Positions 1 to 10,927 of a stretch of 64,000 bases of DNA are shown one piece after another. The notes beneath the pieces are model-generated. The model saw nothing but the letters and a program-made list of their open reading frames with translations. It had not been told where the DNA came from and did no database searches. The DNA lies in NCBI GenBank assembly GCA_917880885.1, contig OU862907.1, forward strand, positions 70,923,072-70,987,071, read 5' to 3'. This DNA comes from Limnephilus marmoratus (taxonomy: Eukaryota; Arthropoda; Insecta; Trichoptera; Limnephilidae). Each line of letters begins with the position of its first letter. The first letter of the stretch is position 1. The translations under genes and the position numbers were made by a program.

Positions 1-1
1 G

Positions 2-109
2 AAGGCTGCTAAAGGACTACTCCATGTCGCAGATTGGAAGACGACGGCCGAGGACAGAGGGCGGTGGAGGCTTATGTTGAAGGAGGCCAAGGCTCGAAAT
101 GGGCTATAG
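2..109 (+). pseudogene. LINE reverse-transcriptase C-terminal tail
   Basis: Frame 2 reads an open peptide ending at a TAG at 107-109, with the motif WKTTAEDRGRWRLMLKEAKA. This is the conserved C-terminal tail (A.DR..WR) of one class of non-LTR retrotransposon ORFs. A close relative in opposite orientation lies at 35212-34960, which supports the reading. Only the 3' tip is inside the window, so the clade (RTE-like) is not certain. Confidence 0.6.
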
Positions 110-546
110 AGCGATTAAAGAAGACCTACTGGGGATACCACAATAAAAAAATGCGCCATTTTTTCTACCTCATGGCGATGTGGAAATAAGTTTACAAAAT
201 TATTACTCATTACCCATTAGACTTAAAAAAAATTAAAAAACATAAAATATTTGAAATTTTATCTTCTTTAAGGTTGTTTTCAACAATTTGGTTGTAAGAT
301 CAACCATTTCACAATTATTTTGAAAAAAAAAAACACATTTCGGTTCCTTCAATCCCAGATGGCGGCTCGAGCTCAACCCCTTCGGTCGAAAACTTTTTTT
401 TTCATAACTGTCCCAATCTTAACAACATATATCAAAATCGCTACTACTCGACCTTTTGCAAGCTAAAGGCCGTTTTTGTCCTCACTGACTGGACTAATAT
501 AACACATAAGCTAATTGCAAAAATTGTGTTTAAACATTGTGCTTAC
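110..546. other. intron / unassigned AT-rich sequence
   Basis: No coding or repeat structure recognised. On the minus strand it lies downstream of a splice donor at 546-545, so it should be intronic sequence of the left zinc-finger gene. Confidence 0.4.
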
Positions 547-684
547 CAGTCGCGTGATCGCTATTTTTGGGGTGTTTTAAATATTCCATCTTAACAGCCG
601 GCACTTCCACATATATCTCCGTGTATTCCTCTTCGCTTTTGCCCTCTTCTCCACTCTTTGGTTCTGTCTTGACGATGAAAGTAT
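547..684 (-). CDS. module exon 3 of left zinc-finger gene
   Basis: Internal coding exon on the minus strand, 138 nt (46 codons), phase 1 at both ends. The acceptor is a pyrimidine-rich TTCCTATACAG just before 684; the donor is CTG|GTAAGCACAATG, shared with the sister exons. The peptide reads D-T-F-I-V-K-T-E-P at the start and EIYVEVPAVKMEYLK later, ending in H-A-T-G. It is the same acidic module found in seven other exons here. No known domain is recognised; the function is unknown, probably an N-terminal region in front of C2H2 fingers. The finger exon would lie beyond the left edge. Confidence 0.75.
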
Positions 685-1360
685 CTGTATAGGAAGATAC
701 AAATGTAATCCAAAAGTGAATGATTTGAACAGGTTTTGTATATTGTTGCATTGTGATATTTTGACAACTATCGATTGCTGCCATCTTCAATAGTTCAGTA
801 GAATTTATATCGTCGCAAGGGACACAAGTACAAGTATAAACCGCAGTAATTCGCTAACAGCATCGCAAAGGTCTATGCATGACACTCGCTGTTCTTTGCG
901 CTGCATCACTAATCGTTTAACTAGTAGTTAAAAACCGGCTCCGCGTTTTTGCTGTTGTTTTTGCTTCAAAAATAGCCCATTCCTCGGATCCACTGTCATC
1001 CAGTAATAGCTATTCACAATATATTGAAATTATTGTATAAGTATTGTTAGTTAAATATAAATGCGGTTGTTAAGTGGCTAAATTATTTAAGATATTATTG
1101 TTTAATTTATTTTTGAATTTATTGTAGTCGGGTTCCAATTTCAGCTCTATTATTAGTTGATTAAACCACACCACTCCATTGTACGTGTAGTAGTGTTGTG
1201 CAAAACTGGTATGCATGAATGGCGTACATAAGCGACCCACTGTGTTTTACCTATTGCTCTCAACGCGTATCATGGCGTGGTGCGACTTCTTAGAATAGAA
1301 GAATATGTATTTTTTAGGGGTGGGACTTGAAAGTCTTGAAATGTATAACTGTATATAATT
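685..1360. other. intron 2 of left gene, part; no feature recognised
   Basis: Lies between module exons 2 and 3 of the left gene. No open frame, RNA gene or repeat could be recognised before the LINE fragment at 1361. Confidence 0.4.
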
Positions 1361-1759
1361 GTGTTTTCGGTATTATTTTATGGAATGGAAGCATGGACGC
1401 TTACTGAAGAACTAATTAGGCGACTTGATGCATTCGAGATGTGGATCTACAGAAGAATACTTAAAATAAGCTGGATGGACAGGGTTACGAATGAAGATGT
1501 TATGGTTCGGATGAATAAAGAAAAGGAAGTTATTAAAACCATAAAAATCCGAAAACTTCAATATCTTAAACATGTGATGAGATATCCAGAGAAGTTTAAG
1601 ATCTTGCATCTCATAATGCAGGTAAAGATTGCCGGAATATGGGGCCCTGGAAGAAGGAGAACCTCATGGCTGAAAAACCTGAGACAGTGGTTTGGCCAGT
1701 CTACCGTAGAGCTGTTCCGGGCCGCAGTAAACAAAGTCCGCATAGCCAACGTCCGTTGA
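1361..1759 (+). pseudogene. LINE reverse-transcriptase C-terminal fragment
   Basis: 132 residues containing FYGMEAWTLTEELIRRLDAF, RRILKISWMDRVTNE and a GPGRRRTSWLKNLRQWFG block, the typical C-terminal region after the catalytic core in endonuclease-type non-LTR retrotransposons. The catalytic YADD part is absent, so it is a 5'-truncated remnant. A fragment with the matching upstream RT core of the same type occurs at 50600-51850. It is antisense to, and within, an intron of the left zinc-finger gene. Confidence 0.75.
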
Positions 1760-1796
1760 ACGGACAGGGCACAAGGAGAAGAAGTGTATTAGACGG

Positions 1797-2892
1797 GTGC
1801 CACACACAGCTATAAAAGATGTGACTTGGCCTATTTCAGCATATCGCTCGCCATATATTCCCATTGGGAATTGTAATATAATTTTATAAGGTAATACCTA
1901 TACCTTTTGTCATCCGACCGCTGTCTTCTCAGAGCAAGTAGAACTCCATCGCAGGATAGTGGAGATAAGGATTTGGAGGTCATGCATATAAAAGACGCTT
2001 ATTTTACTAGTGAAAATTAATGTTGACTTTATTGCAGTTTGCAAGGGAAAAATTTAACCAAGGAATAGTAAACAATATATAAATACCTTGAGCATCTATC
2101 AACTGATGTAGAAAGAGAGAGTCAACAAATTACGTTTAATTATTAATACCGCACACGTCCCGTCGCCGTGACAGTCGTGACACTCCTCCAAACGACGACA
2201 GCAATCCCCAAGACACCGTCCAGCACGTCATGGGGCCACAAGTTTAAAGGAAATCCACCCAACAACCAGGCACAGCTGATCTACACCCATCAAGCGGCGT
2301 GTAGAAATCTCACCGGCCAAAGGAGAGCAAAGTAATCAATGTCGGCGCACTCCCCCAGACTCGCAAAGCCGCTTCATTCAAAGGGATTCCACCCAACAAT
2401 CAGGCACAGCTGATCTACACCCATCAAGCGGCGTGTAGAAATCTCACCGGCCAAAGGAGAGCAAAGTAATCAATACATCGCCCATTGATTACAGTTTAAA
2501 TTAACTTCCGCACGCGGATAAAGCAATCACTCGGCATCCGGCGAGGAATAAAATAAAATAATAAGGCTTCTATGCCATTTGAGTCGTCACACACTCACAG
2601 AACGAAAAATAAAACCCTTTCTAGGCTACATCGCACTAGAATCTTTCATATCAAAAACTCCTCCTCAAAAATCTCCTCTCGCCTCAAAAAATGACGTGAT
2701 GTCCGCCGCCATCTTTCCTCGAATGACGTTTCCGGTCCCCTTGCAGTTTGGCCAACCAACAAAGTTAAAAAAAAGAAAATAAAGCATAGACAATAAACAG
2801 TACCTATTTTGAGCAGTACCTGCTCACGAAATAGATAAGTTACAGAATGCCGAAATACGCCAAGCCACATCTTTTATAGCTGCGTGAGGCAC
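1797..2892. mobile_element. inverted-repeat-bounded element (non-autonomous)
   Basis: About 46 bp at 1797-1843 (GTGCC.CAC.CAGCTATAAA...) reappear as the reverse complement at 2847-2892 with a handful of mismatches. No transposase is visible inside. The interior carries a 134-bp tandem duplication. Target duplications were not found, so the superfamily is open; the inverted arms may also be two separate copies of one repeat. Confidence 0.45.
2246..2474. repeat. 134-bp-period duplication
   Basis: A block of about 95 bp starting AAAGG(A)AATCCACCCAAC and ending GAGCAAAGTAATCAAT occurs at 2246-2340 and again at 2380-2474, nearly identical. It resembles a duplicated LTR or SINE segment, but I cannot name the parent. 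Confidence 0.7.
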
Positions 2893-3952
2893 AGGTCTTA
2901 CCGTCAATCTTTCCATATCCGAAGAGATACTCAAATTCACAAATTCGTATCACTTTTACCTCGGGGGGGCACGTCCTCATGCGGCTGCTGACGGAAGTGA
3001 CGACATCTTTTGACGAATTATTGAATTCGAAGCCGATTGATTTTACAGTTTTAAAATTTTACAGTTCACAAAACGCCCAAACATCATTTGATCCCTCGAC
3101 CTCCCATAATTGGATCACTCGAGCCACAGCAGGCACTGTCAGTCTAAATACATCATTTCTGAGCACGGCCATCACCAGTTAGTTAGCGCTCCCATCATTT
3201 CTTATACTTTTCCAGAACCAGCAACATTATATTCGTTTCACACCGCCACCACTCCAAACAACACCTTCCGTTCATTGTCAGTAATTACGTAGAATGTACA
3301 GTTATCCAAAATCAATCTCTGTATTTATGTGTCCTTTTAATATCTTTCTTCACACAGGTAAATATAACACCAGTTATTCAGGTCATACCTATACGCATCT
3401 TTCTGTAATACGATCGTCGGATTTTGACAGAACTCACATCAACCTGTAATCAGCCGGAGACGCGCGGGCGCGCGTACCTTGTGCGCATGCGCGAAAAAAA
3501 TACTTCGAAATAGATATATTTGTCTGCGATTTTGACCCTTCTATGTACAGAATTTGTATGAAGAACGAGGTCAGAATCGCTTGCGCCAACATTACCCAAT
3601 AAGAAGGGTAAAAATTTCATTCACCTTGCAACCCCAGAATATTTTTAAACGATTTTATCTGTGGCATGAAAATGTCAAATTTGCCGCGAATTTAAGCTGT
3701 CAAAGTTGATGCGTGTTCCTCGACTAAAACATCCTAATTTACGTAATTAACGCAAGTAATGTTGTTTTGGTACATAGTTTATTGTTCTAAGAATGTGTAT
3801 CGGCCAATAAAACATACGATAACTCAAAATTAATCCACAAAACATTCAATTCAAAATTCAAAGTCGTGCTTTGTTAGGGAATTTCCGTGTTTTTTCGGCT
3901 TGTCACAGGTCAAAGAAAATAAGATTCCAAATACTTCCAAATTATTGCTTAC
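2893..3952. other. intron 2 of left gene, remaining part
   Basis: No coding sequence supported. A short GC-rich run near 3455-3495 (alternating CGCG) is the only compositional oddity. No RNA gene was recognised. Confidence 0.35.
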
Positions 3953-4081
3953 CGGCTGTGTGACCAATCGTCTCGATATATTCCTTCTTAACATCCGAGA
4001 GATCTATGTACATCTCAGTGGATATCTTTTCACCTCTGTCAACCTCTGCATTCCCTGGTTCCAACTTCACGCTGATAGTAC
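3953..4081 (-). CDS. module exon 2 of left zinc-finger gene
   Basis: Internal minus-strand exon of 129 nt (43 codons), phase 1 at both ends. The acceptor is TTTAACCCAG|GT and the donor is CCG|GTAAGCAATAAT. The peptide contains TISVKLEPGNAEVDRGEK, then MYIDLSDVKKEY and a terminal TIGHTAG. It matches the module consensus (K-x-E-P-G-N-A-E, I-D-L-x-D-V-K-K-E). It joins in frame to exon 3 at 684-547 and to the first exon at 6964-6799. Confidence 0.8.
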
Positions 4082-4199
4082 CTGGGTTAAAAAAATGCAA
4101 AAGTAATAAAATTAACTGGCCCTATGGCCTATGTCCTATGTCGCACTCTGGCGGCCATTACTGCGTAAATATCATTTGCCGCTAAAAAATTTCTATCAA

Positions 4200-4990
4200 C
4201 ATTGTAGATTTTTATTTTTTATTTTTTATTTTTTATTTCATATATTTTTTATTAATAACAGATATTTGGGTTTTTTTTGGCTACCACACTAGGCTAAGCC
4301 CGTGTTGTGGTAGTCGTACATTTAATATTTTAACATTTCAAAAAATATTAAGAAATACTTAAAACTAAAGAGAAAAAAAAAGACCATATTTTAAAGAAAA
4401 GTAAAAATGAAAATTCAAATTCAAATTTTGAAATACAAAAATTAATAATAAAAATTAAATGTTAAGAACTCAAGTGTTCTGTATAAATTAAAACATATAA
4501 ATCAAAATTAAAAACATATATAAATTTAGTGAAAAACTAAGAGAAAAAAATAACAACATTTTAAAGTAAAATAGAAATACAAATGGAAATTAAAATTTTG
4601 AAATGCAAAAATTAATAATTAAAATGTAGTGTTAGAACTCATGAATTCTTTAAAGTGCGTTCGTCCCCTTTCAAAAATCCAATGTTGTACACGTGTTATA
4701 AAAAGAGAATTAGAATTACTTGACTTTATGTCAGTACTCAGAGCATTATTATACATTTTAGGAGCGATGAACCAGAATTGTCGTTGAGCGAATGAGGTGT
4801 TAGTTTTTGGGACCACGCAACCCAGGTTTGATGAAAAGCGGGTGTGTGCTTGATGTTGTGGAGCAATTAGTAGATTATTTTTTCGTATATAACAAATGCT
4901 TGTTTTAGTAAATAGCTGTCGAATATCTAAGACCCTGATTTTTGCAAAGAGTTCATTTGACTTTTTATTTTTATTTTTCATTTTCATTTC
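4200..4990 (-). pseudogene. CR1-like LINE 3' end (C-terminus plus 3' UTR)
   Basis: On the minus strand 4987-4619 encodes about 120 residues with DIRQLFTKTSICYI and SFAQRQFWFIAPKMYN, the C-terminal end of CR1-like ORF2 (compare SQRHISFIAPKMYN in the LINE at 27182-29791). The 3' UTR follows to about 4200 and contains a hairpin at 4281-4313. The same 3' UTR is repeated at 41009-41195. The element is 5'-truncated and lies in intron 1 of the left gene. Confidence 0.75.
4281..4313 (-). other. LINE 3'-UTR hairpin
   Basis: CTACCACACTAGGC and GCCCGTGTTGTGGTAG form a near-perfect stem around a few loop bases. The same structure with different bases recurs in the other LINE tails of this window, suggesting an RT recognition hairpin (inference). 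Confidence 0.6.
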
Positions 4991-5255
4991 ATTTGATGTA
5001 ATGTTGTTGGGTTTCAGATCATGTTTTAGTACACAACTTCTATTCTAACGACTAATTCAGATTTATATTCGTGAAATCAATATATTTACTATTATTTAGT
5101 ATTATTTTTTGTCAGTTTCAATAGTGTCAAGTTGTGAATTTAATTGGTTATCGGGAAAAAATAGGGTTTTTCCACACGTTATTTTTTAATCGGCTTTTGC
5201 CGCGTGAGTTTAATAAAACTTCCATGAGTAATATTACTTAATAAAAAAAAATGCC

Positions 5256-6320
5256 TTGAGCGTGTGTAAATTGTACGATTTGAGAAATCAACGTTTAAAC
5301 TGTGCTAATCTATTTAGATGGCTTAAGTCTTACTTGGAAAATAGAACACAGTTAGTACTTATTAATGGGTACGAATCACCTCCCATAATTGTAACATCAG
5401 GTGTACCCCAGGGGTCAAATCTTGGCCCTTTGCTTTTTTTAATTTTTATTAATGACCTTGGTCCCATGTTACGCTGTAATTTTGTTCTATTTGCCGATGA
5501 TCTCAAAATTTATCGCAAAATTTCAAATGATTCCGATCATGCTATGCTTCAAGAAGATCTTTGCAAACTAAGTAACTGGTGTATTCAAAACGATATGTTT
5601 TTAAATATTGAAAAATGTTACATCATTACCTTTACTCGTAACAGGAGACGAAAGGATTATGCATATTCTATTAATAATGTTCAATTAAATGCAGTCACCA
5701 CTATAACAGATCTAGGAATAACTCTTGATTCAAAGTTTATGTTTGATGTACACATCACTGATATCGTGAGTAAATCATTGAAAATGTTAGGATTCATTAA
5801 TAGAATATCTAAACCATTTAAAAACCCCCAATCCATTATAACTTTATACAGCTCGTTGGTCAGAAGCAAATTGGAATATGGGAGTGTTATCTGGAACCCA
5901 CATTATTTAAAATATTCTAAAACTATTGAATCTGTGCAAAAAAAATTCCTAAGACTGTTATCATTTAAAGTTGGATTGAATGCCTTACTCCAATCTTATG
6001 ATGAACGTCTCCTACACTTTAATTTTACAACATTGGAAAAAAGAAGACAATTTGCTGACTTAATATGTTTATATAAAATTACTCATGATAAGCTTTTAAC
6101 CACTCATTGTCTAAGCAATATTCATATTAAAGTTCCTAATAGACGTAATTTAAGGAGTCAAAACCTATTCCATATTGAAATATTTAATAACAATATTGCA
6201 TTCTTCAATCCACTGTCTCGAATGTGTCGTCTGTACAACACTATTGAATGTGATCTTATAGATATCTTCGCAAACAGTCTCGAATATTTTAAAAAACAAA
6301 TTAACAATCTTCTTCCATGA
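5256..6320 (+). pseudogene. 5'-truncated LINE reverse transcriptase
   Basis: 354 residues covering the C-terminal half of a LINE RT. TSGVPQGSNLGPLLFLIFIN is the RT block with the VPQG motif; VLFADDLKIYR holds the catalytic ADD pair. After it come the thumb and C-terminal region (MLGFINRISKPF, SLVRSKLEYGSVIWNP). The N-terminal palm and the whole endonuclease are absent. The coding frame is intact to its TGA, so the insertion is fairly young. The 3' UTR ends near 6603 in a TAAA-type tail (AATAAATAAAATAAAT). It is antisense to intron 1 of the left gene. It is related to the minus-strand LINE at 10408-8483. Confidence 0.85.
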
Positions 6321-6605
6321 TATATTATGGAGCACAGTTACATAATTGCTTTATTATTGTGTCTTCTCTTTCTCTGTACACTTACTTTGTTTTATATTTA
6401 ATTGTTTATATTCATTCTGATTATTATTATTTCTGTTTTATCCACTACTACCATCTCCGCCTACTAACAATTGAACCTTGATTACGCATGCTGTAAACAT
6501 TTTTAATTGGAGTGTTAATGTATATGTGCACATTTCAACGCAATAACATTGATGTAATTATTATTAACACTCTGTAAATGTTTCAAACAATAAATAAATA
6601 AAATA
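6321..6605 (+). other. 3' UTR and (TAAA)n tail of the LINE at 5256
   Basis: Non-coding 3' end of the preceding LINE, closing with an AATAAATAAAATAAAT tail. No clear target duplication was found. Confidence 0.6.
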
Positions 6606-6798
6606 AATGAGTCCAATTTGTCAGATTTTTCGGTTACTCTCCGGGAATAGTTAGTATAATTTTTATTTGTATGATAGAGATAAAAGGAAGGTGAGAGTTT
6701 TGTTTAAAATTAATGGATGAGAGAGAAGGGTGCATCGCATACCGATTAACATTATTTAGAACAATGTGTCGTGGGTCTTACTTCAACACTGTACTTAC

Positions 6799-6964
6799 CA
6801 GCTGCTTGGCCGATCTTCTCAGTGTTTTCAAAATATTCCATCTTAACAGTCGGCATGTCAAGGTATATATCCTTGTATACCATATCACCTCCGTCATCTT
6901 GTTGAGTTTCTGTCTCCAACTTCACAGAAGTATCACCATCCATGATTCCACCAGGAAGATCCAT
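6799..6964 (-). CDS. first coding exon of left zinc-finger gene
   Basis: Starts with ATG at 6964 (MDLPGGIMDGD...), 166 nt (55 codons plus one base), ending CTG|GTAAGTACAG so the intron is phase 1. The peptide carries the module (TSVKLETE, MVYKDIYLDMPTVKMEYFEN, TEKIGQAAG). The ATG context AGTATCATGGAT is shared with the first exon of the middle gene (17347), supporting this start. Upstream sequence near 7011-7060 resembles the sequence upstream of the right gene's first exon. Confidence 0.8.
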
Positions 6965-7231
6965 GATACTACTAGAAGTAATGGTGGATATTGGACATAA
7001 TGACAATCAATGAGTCTGGAACAGAACATTAAACTGAGCGGGAATGTTATAGCGTGCGGTAATATTGAAACTATAGTTTGTAAACATTTATGTCATTAAT
7101 TTTTGATCCACAGACGTTCATCTATCCTGATAGATACTGCACCGCTGCGCAAAACTGTACCCAACAATATAATCATTGTTACACTTTTGGCAGTGAAAAT
7201 CACAAACATATTCAATATATATATATATTTA

Positions 7232-7267
<36 letters not shown>

Positions 7268-7984
7268 TAAAATCCACACGAACAGCGGCTAAACCATAGA
7301 CATCCAAATGGATAGACGAGAAGATACAGATGAAGAGAAGAGACCAAATGACACTAGCATATTCAAGGTGAGGGCGAACCAGCGAACAGTAAAGAGTTTT
7401 AAGTGTACTTATATGGACTTCAGTGTGTTGACTAATATCTACAGAGCTAAGGTTGAACTAATGTCTAAAGAGCGTAGGTTGGACTAATCAACTAAATGTG
7501 TCCAATAGTCCGATATTAGGGATTTTTACATACATACTTACATAAATTAAGTTTGTTAAACTGCATACGCAATATTACGTTATTCCAATATGCTATACAT
7601 AATTGCAAATCCAACCTCTGCCAGTGCTGTAGATATTCGTCAACACTTTGGTTCTCATAGATGTTAGTCAACAGTTTGAGCTGTAGATATTCGTCGACAC
7701 TTTGGTTCTCATAGATATTAGTTCGATTTTTTTAGTTTTTGGAATTCCTGTAGATATTAGTAGACGCCTCCCTTATATGTTCAAAGTCAGAGATATAACA
7801 TCATAAGATGTTCGAATATTCAGGCGCTAGGGCAAAAAATAACGCAGCGGCCACAACATAATCAAAGAAAAAGAATTCAACTCATGTTGTTAAACTGTCA
7901 ATGCGCATGGTGATAAATAATATTTGGGAGATTTATCCACCGTTGTTTTTGAGAAAAAATTACCTGAAGGGCGCCATACAAACA
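6965..7984 (-). promoter_or_regulatory. 5' UTR / upstream region of left gene
   Basis: No coding sequence. The stretch 7011-7060 (CTGGAACAGAAC...GAGCGGG) is alignable by eye with 63864-63909, upstream of the right gene, so it probably includes conserved 5' UTR or promoter. It also holds an (AT)n palindrome at 7214-7264 and a 60-bp segment (7290-7350) repeated in inverse orientation at 34425-34485. The exact promoter cannot be placed. Confidence 0.4.
7214..7264. repeat. (AT)n microsatellite palindrome
   Basis: Two AT runs separated by ATTTATCTAAT, followed by ATTAGATAAA; a simple repeat able to fold on itself. Confidence 0.9.
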
Positions 7985-8482
7985 TCCTACTAATATTATA
8001 AAGGTGAAAGTTTGTATGGATGTATGTTTGTTACTCTTTCACGCGAAAACTACTGAATGGATTTTAATGAAAATTTACAATAATATAGCTCTTACATCAG
8101 AATAGTCTATAGGCTACAGCTTAGAGCTCTGGCGTTATTTATTTATTTATTGACGCCCTATTGGGCTTTTATATATAAAATACAAATTTCATTTATAACA
8201 GCAGTATAACACAAAATAAAAAAGATTAAAAAAATTACAAATAAAGCATAAACTCAATGTAAAATAATAGGAATACATCTAATGCTAATTCCACATGGAT
8301 GACTTTAGGGAACTCGTATGTACATATACCTACGAGCAATAAAAACATTAAAAATAATCAAAACACATTAATTTTTACTGAATTACTCGTTGTATGCTTT
8401 TGAAATATGAACAATAATAAAAAAAAAAAAACAAAAAAAAAACAGTAAACAAAATAAAATTGAAATAAAATAAAATGATTTC

Positions 8483-10408
8483 TCATTCATTATTTATATC
8501 TAAAAAGTGGTGGACTAATTTGGCTTTAAATGAATCGAAATTTAAATTAAAAATGTCAGCGACAACAGTTAGTTCATTGCCCAACCTGTGTATTCTTTCC
8601 ATCACAGAATTCGTAGCGAAGTTATTGTTGTAAAATAAAATGTTTCGTCTAGTATATTTTGGAGGTATGTGTAAGGATAACAAGTTTATAGCGTCAGGGC
8701 AGTCCAACCTTGAATGAACAATTTTATACAATAAAAGGAGATCAAATATTTTTCGCCTTTCAGATAATTTCGATAAGTTAAGTTTACTGCGTAAATTGAC
8801 ATAATTGATTTCAATAATAGGAACACCAATTTTGAAATTAATAAAACGTAAAAATTTATTGTGAATTTTTTCAATTTGTGAACAATGAGAGTTGAAATGA
8901 GGACACCAAATGCTTGAACAGTATTCCACCTGACTTCTAACCAAAGGCGTGTATAGTAATTTTATGGTTTTTATGTTATTAAAGTCTTTAGCGATTCTGA
9001 GGATAAATCCAAGCATTTGTAATCCCTTACTGGTAATGCTAATAATGTGATTCAAGAAGCGTAATTTGGAGTCAAAGATAACGCCAAGGTCGTTGAATTC
9101 AAAGACTCTTTTTAGAGTGGCATTGTTAATTGTATACTCGAATAGTAAAGGGGTTTTAGATCTATGAAAACTGATCGTTTGGCATTTGTTGATATTAAGA
9201 TATAATTTGTTTGCGATGCACCATTCATAAAGTTTATTTAAGTTCATTTGTAGAGTTAAACAATCAAAAGAATTTTCAATCGATTTAAACATCTTTAGAT
9301 CGTCGGCAAAAAGAAGAAAGTGAATATTATCGAAAATTAATGAAATGTCGTTAATAAATAGTAGGAAAAGAATTGGTCCTAGGTGGGAACCTTGGGGGAC
9401 CCCACTTAAGGCAAAAAAAGTGTATGAGGTTGTGGAGTTAATTTTTACACATAGTTTTCTAAACGATAAGTAGCTTCTAAGCCATTCGAGAAAGTTGCCG
9501 CTTATTCCCAAGTGTTCTAATTTTTCCATTAAAATGCGATGAGAAACAGTATCAAAGGCTTTGCTAAAATCAGTATAAATAGTGTCAACTTGAAGACCCT
9601 TGGAAAGTGCATTAGAAATAAAATTTTCGTAAAGCAATAAGTTAGATGACGTAGATCTGCCTGGCATGAAACCATGTTGAAATATTGATATAAGCGGTTT
9701 AATTTGATGCATGATTTTACTTAATATAATCTTTTCAAAAAGTTTAGGTAGTGATGACATAATACATATGGGTCTATAATTTTTAATTTGACTTATATCA
9801 CCTTTTTTAAAAATAGGTGTTATAAAGCTACTTTTCCAAATTTCAGGAAAACAACCTGTAGATAAAGATAAATTGAAAATTATAGTAATAGGAAGAGCTA
9901 GAACATGGACACAGTTTTTAAGTAATATTGAGGGAATCATATCTGGCCCCGAATTCGACCTGATATCCAGCTGTTTGATAAAAGTCACAACATCATTTAC
10001 TTCCACATGGATGTTATGCAAGTTGAGTGAGCTTTCGGTAAATTGGGGTTTATCAGATAAAATGTTGTCATTGTCTTTAACGTATACACTCTTGAAGAAA
10101 TCTGCAAATAAATTTACAATATCGTTTTTGTCATGACCCGCTTTTTTCCCGTAAAACATTGTACCAGGAAAGTTAGAGTTATTTTTCCGAAAGGAATTAG
10201 CGTAATTCCAAAATTTATTAATATTTGTTAAAATAGAATTTTCAACATTGTTAGTGTATTCTTTAAAACATACTTTCGATTTCCTAGTACAATCCTTACG
10301 CAAAACAGAGAATGCGATATAATTATCTAGCGTTCTATTTATTTTATAACGTTTGTGGGCAATTTTTTTATCGTATGTTAGATTAATTACCAAAATGTAA
10401 AAGCCCAT
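8483..10408 (-). CDS. LINE reverse transcriptase (no endonuclease)
   Basis: 641-codon open frame. From about residue 200: PIFKKGDISQIKNYRPI (RT finger), YTDFSKAFDTVSHR (motif A aspartate), SGVPQGSHLGPILFLLFIN, and FLLFADDLKMF (catalytic ADD). The C-terminal region follows (DLGVIFDSKLRF, LVRSQVEYCSSIWCPH). The RT domain looks complete and undamaged. The first roughly ten residues come from adjoining filler DNA, so the native start lies upstream and was broken by the insertion at 10391-10595. The protein would copy LINE RNA at the integration site. The absent endonuclease means this copy is not autonomous. Confidence 0.85.
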   Translation of the reverse strand: MGFYILVINLTYDKKIAHKRYKINRTLDNYIAFSVLRKDCTRKSKVCFKEYTNNVENSILTNINKFWNYANSFRKNNSNFPGTMFYGKKAGHDKNDIVNLFADFFKSVYVKDNDNILSDKPQFTESSLNLHNIHVEVNDVVTFIKQLDIRSNSGPDMIPSILLKNCVHVLALPITIIFNLSLSTGCFPEIWKSSFITPIFKKGDISQIKNYRPICIMSSLPKLFEKIILSKIMHQIKPLISIFQHGFMPGRSTSSNLLLYENFISNALSKGLQVDTIYTDFSKAFDTVSHRILMEKLEHLGISGNFLEWLRSYLSFRKLCVKINSTTSYTFFALSGVPQGSHLGPILFLLFINDISLIFDNIHFLLFADDLKMFKSIENSFDCLTLQMNLNKLYEWCIANKLYLNINKCQTISFHRSKTPLLFEYTINNATLKRVFEFNDLGVIFDSKLRFLNHIISITSKGLQMLGFILRIAKDFNNIKTIKLLYTPLVRSQVEYCSSIWCPHFNSHCSQIEKIHNKFLRFINFKIGVPIIEINYVNLRSKLNLSKLSERRKIFDLLLLYKIVHSRLDCPDAINLLSLHIPPKYTRRNILFYNNNFATNSVMERIHRLGNELTVVADIFNLNFDSFKAKLVHHFLDINNE

Positions 10409-10557
10409 TGGGCGTTAAATAAATAAATAAAAAAAAAAAATATTTGCCGTACAAACATGCTCGAGAGGACTACCGCAAGGAGATCCCATGTCTGCCCTCC
10501 TTTTTAATATTGGAACTACTGGTATTGGAAATTATCCCCAAGTGAAGCGCGTACAAT

Positions 10558-10595
<38 letters not shown>
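10391..10595 (+). other. chimeric filler of RT fragments and poly-A in the LINE
   Basis: Interrupts the minus-strand LINE frame. It begins with a plus-oriented copy of a LINE 3' end (GCCCATTGGGCGTTAAATAA then A-rich). Next comes a short fragment translating as RGLPQGDPMSALLFNIG (RT motif of another LINE). It ends in a run of more than 30 A. It looks like a template-switch or double retrotransposition product. Confidence 0.6.
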
Positions 10596-10597
<2 letters not shown>

Positions 10598-10927
10598 AGT
10601 TCAGAATCGAACCATTTAGGGAATTTAGAAGTGTAATATTTTTGTAGGGGAACAAAGCTGTCGATTGCTTGATAAATTGCATTGTAAAAATATTCTAAGG
10701 CCTCATTTAAACTTGTGCTTTTACAAGTGAGATCATTATGAAATTTATCATCAGTTATGAAATTTATTTACAAAAATTGCAATAGGTGGCACGCGAGCTG
10801 TTTGAAAAATGAGTGTATCGGGTATGGAGGGGGGGTTAGGGTGGGATAGGATGTGGGGGCAGGGCAAGGTGGAGGAGGCGCTGTGTGTATCCCCCTAACG
10901 CGAGCGAAGCCGGGGGGCAAAAGCTAG

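Larger units (their letters stand above)
8139..10770 (-). mobile_element. Jockey/CR1-like LINE, 5'-truncated
   Basis: Minus-strand non-LTR retrotransposon. The 3' end is marked by a tail at 8131-8152 ((TTTA)n on the plus strand) and the conserved GCCC...GGGC block. The ORF occupies 10408-8483; farther upstream a linker fragment (SFVPLQKYYTSKFPKWFDSE) is readable at about 10720-10600 on the minus strand. The endonuclease domain is missing. The element lies inside the Helitron at 7985-10927. Confidence 0.75.
7985..10927 (+). mobile_element. Helitron (non-autonomous) interrupted by a LINE
   Basis: The 5' end reads A|TCCTACTAATATTATAAAGG and the 3' end reads CCGGGGGGCAAAAGCTAG|T, matching the Helitron pattern of a TC start and CTAG end inserted between A and T. 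Neither terminal inverted repeats nor a target duplication is present, as expected. No Rep/helicase coding sequence is visible. The middle (about 8139-10770) is a minus-strand LINE. A poly-A run and GC-rich filler lie near the right end. Confidence 0.7.

Noticed and set aside
3440..3500. GC-rich CGCG run resembling a CpG island promoter
   Set aside because: Only about 50 bp, no adjacent exon or 5' UTR; too short to support a promoter.
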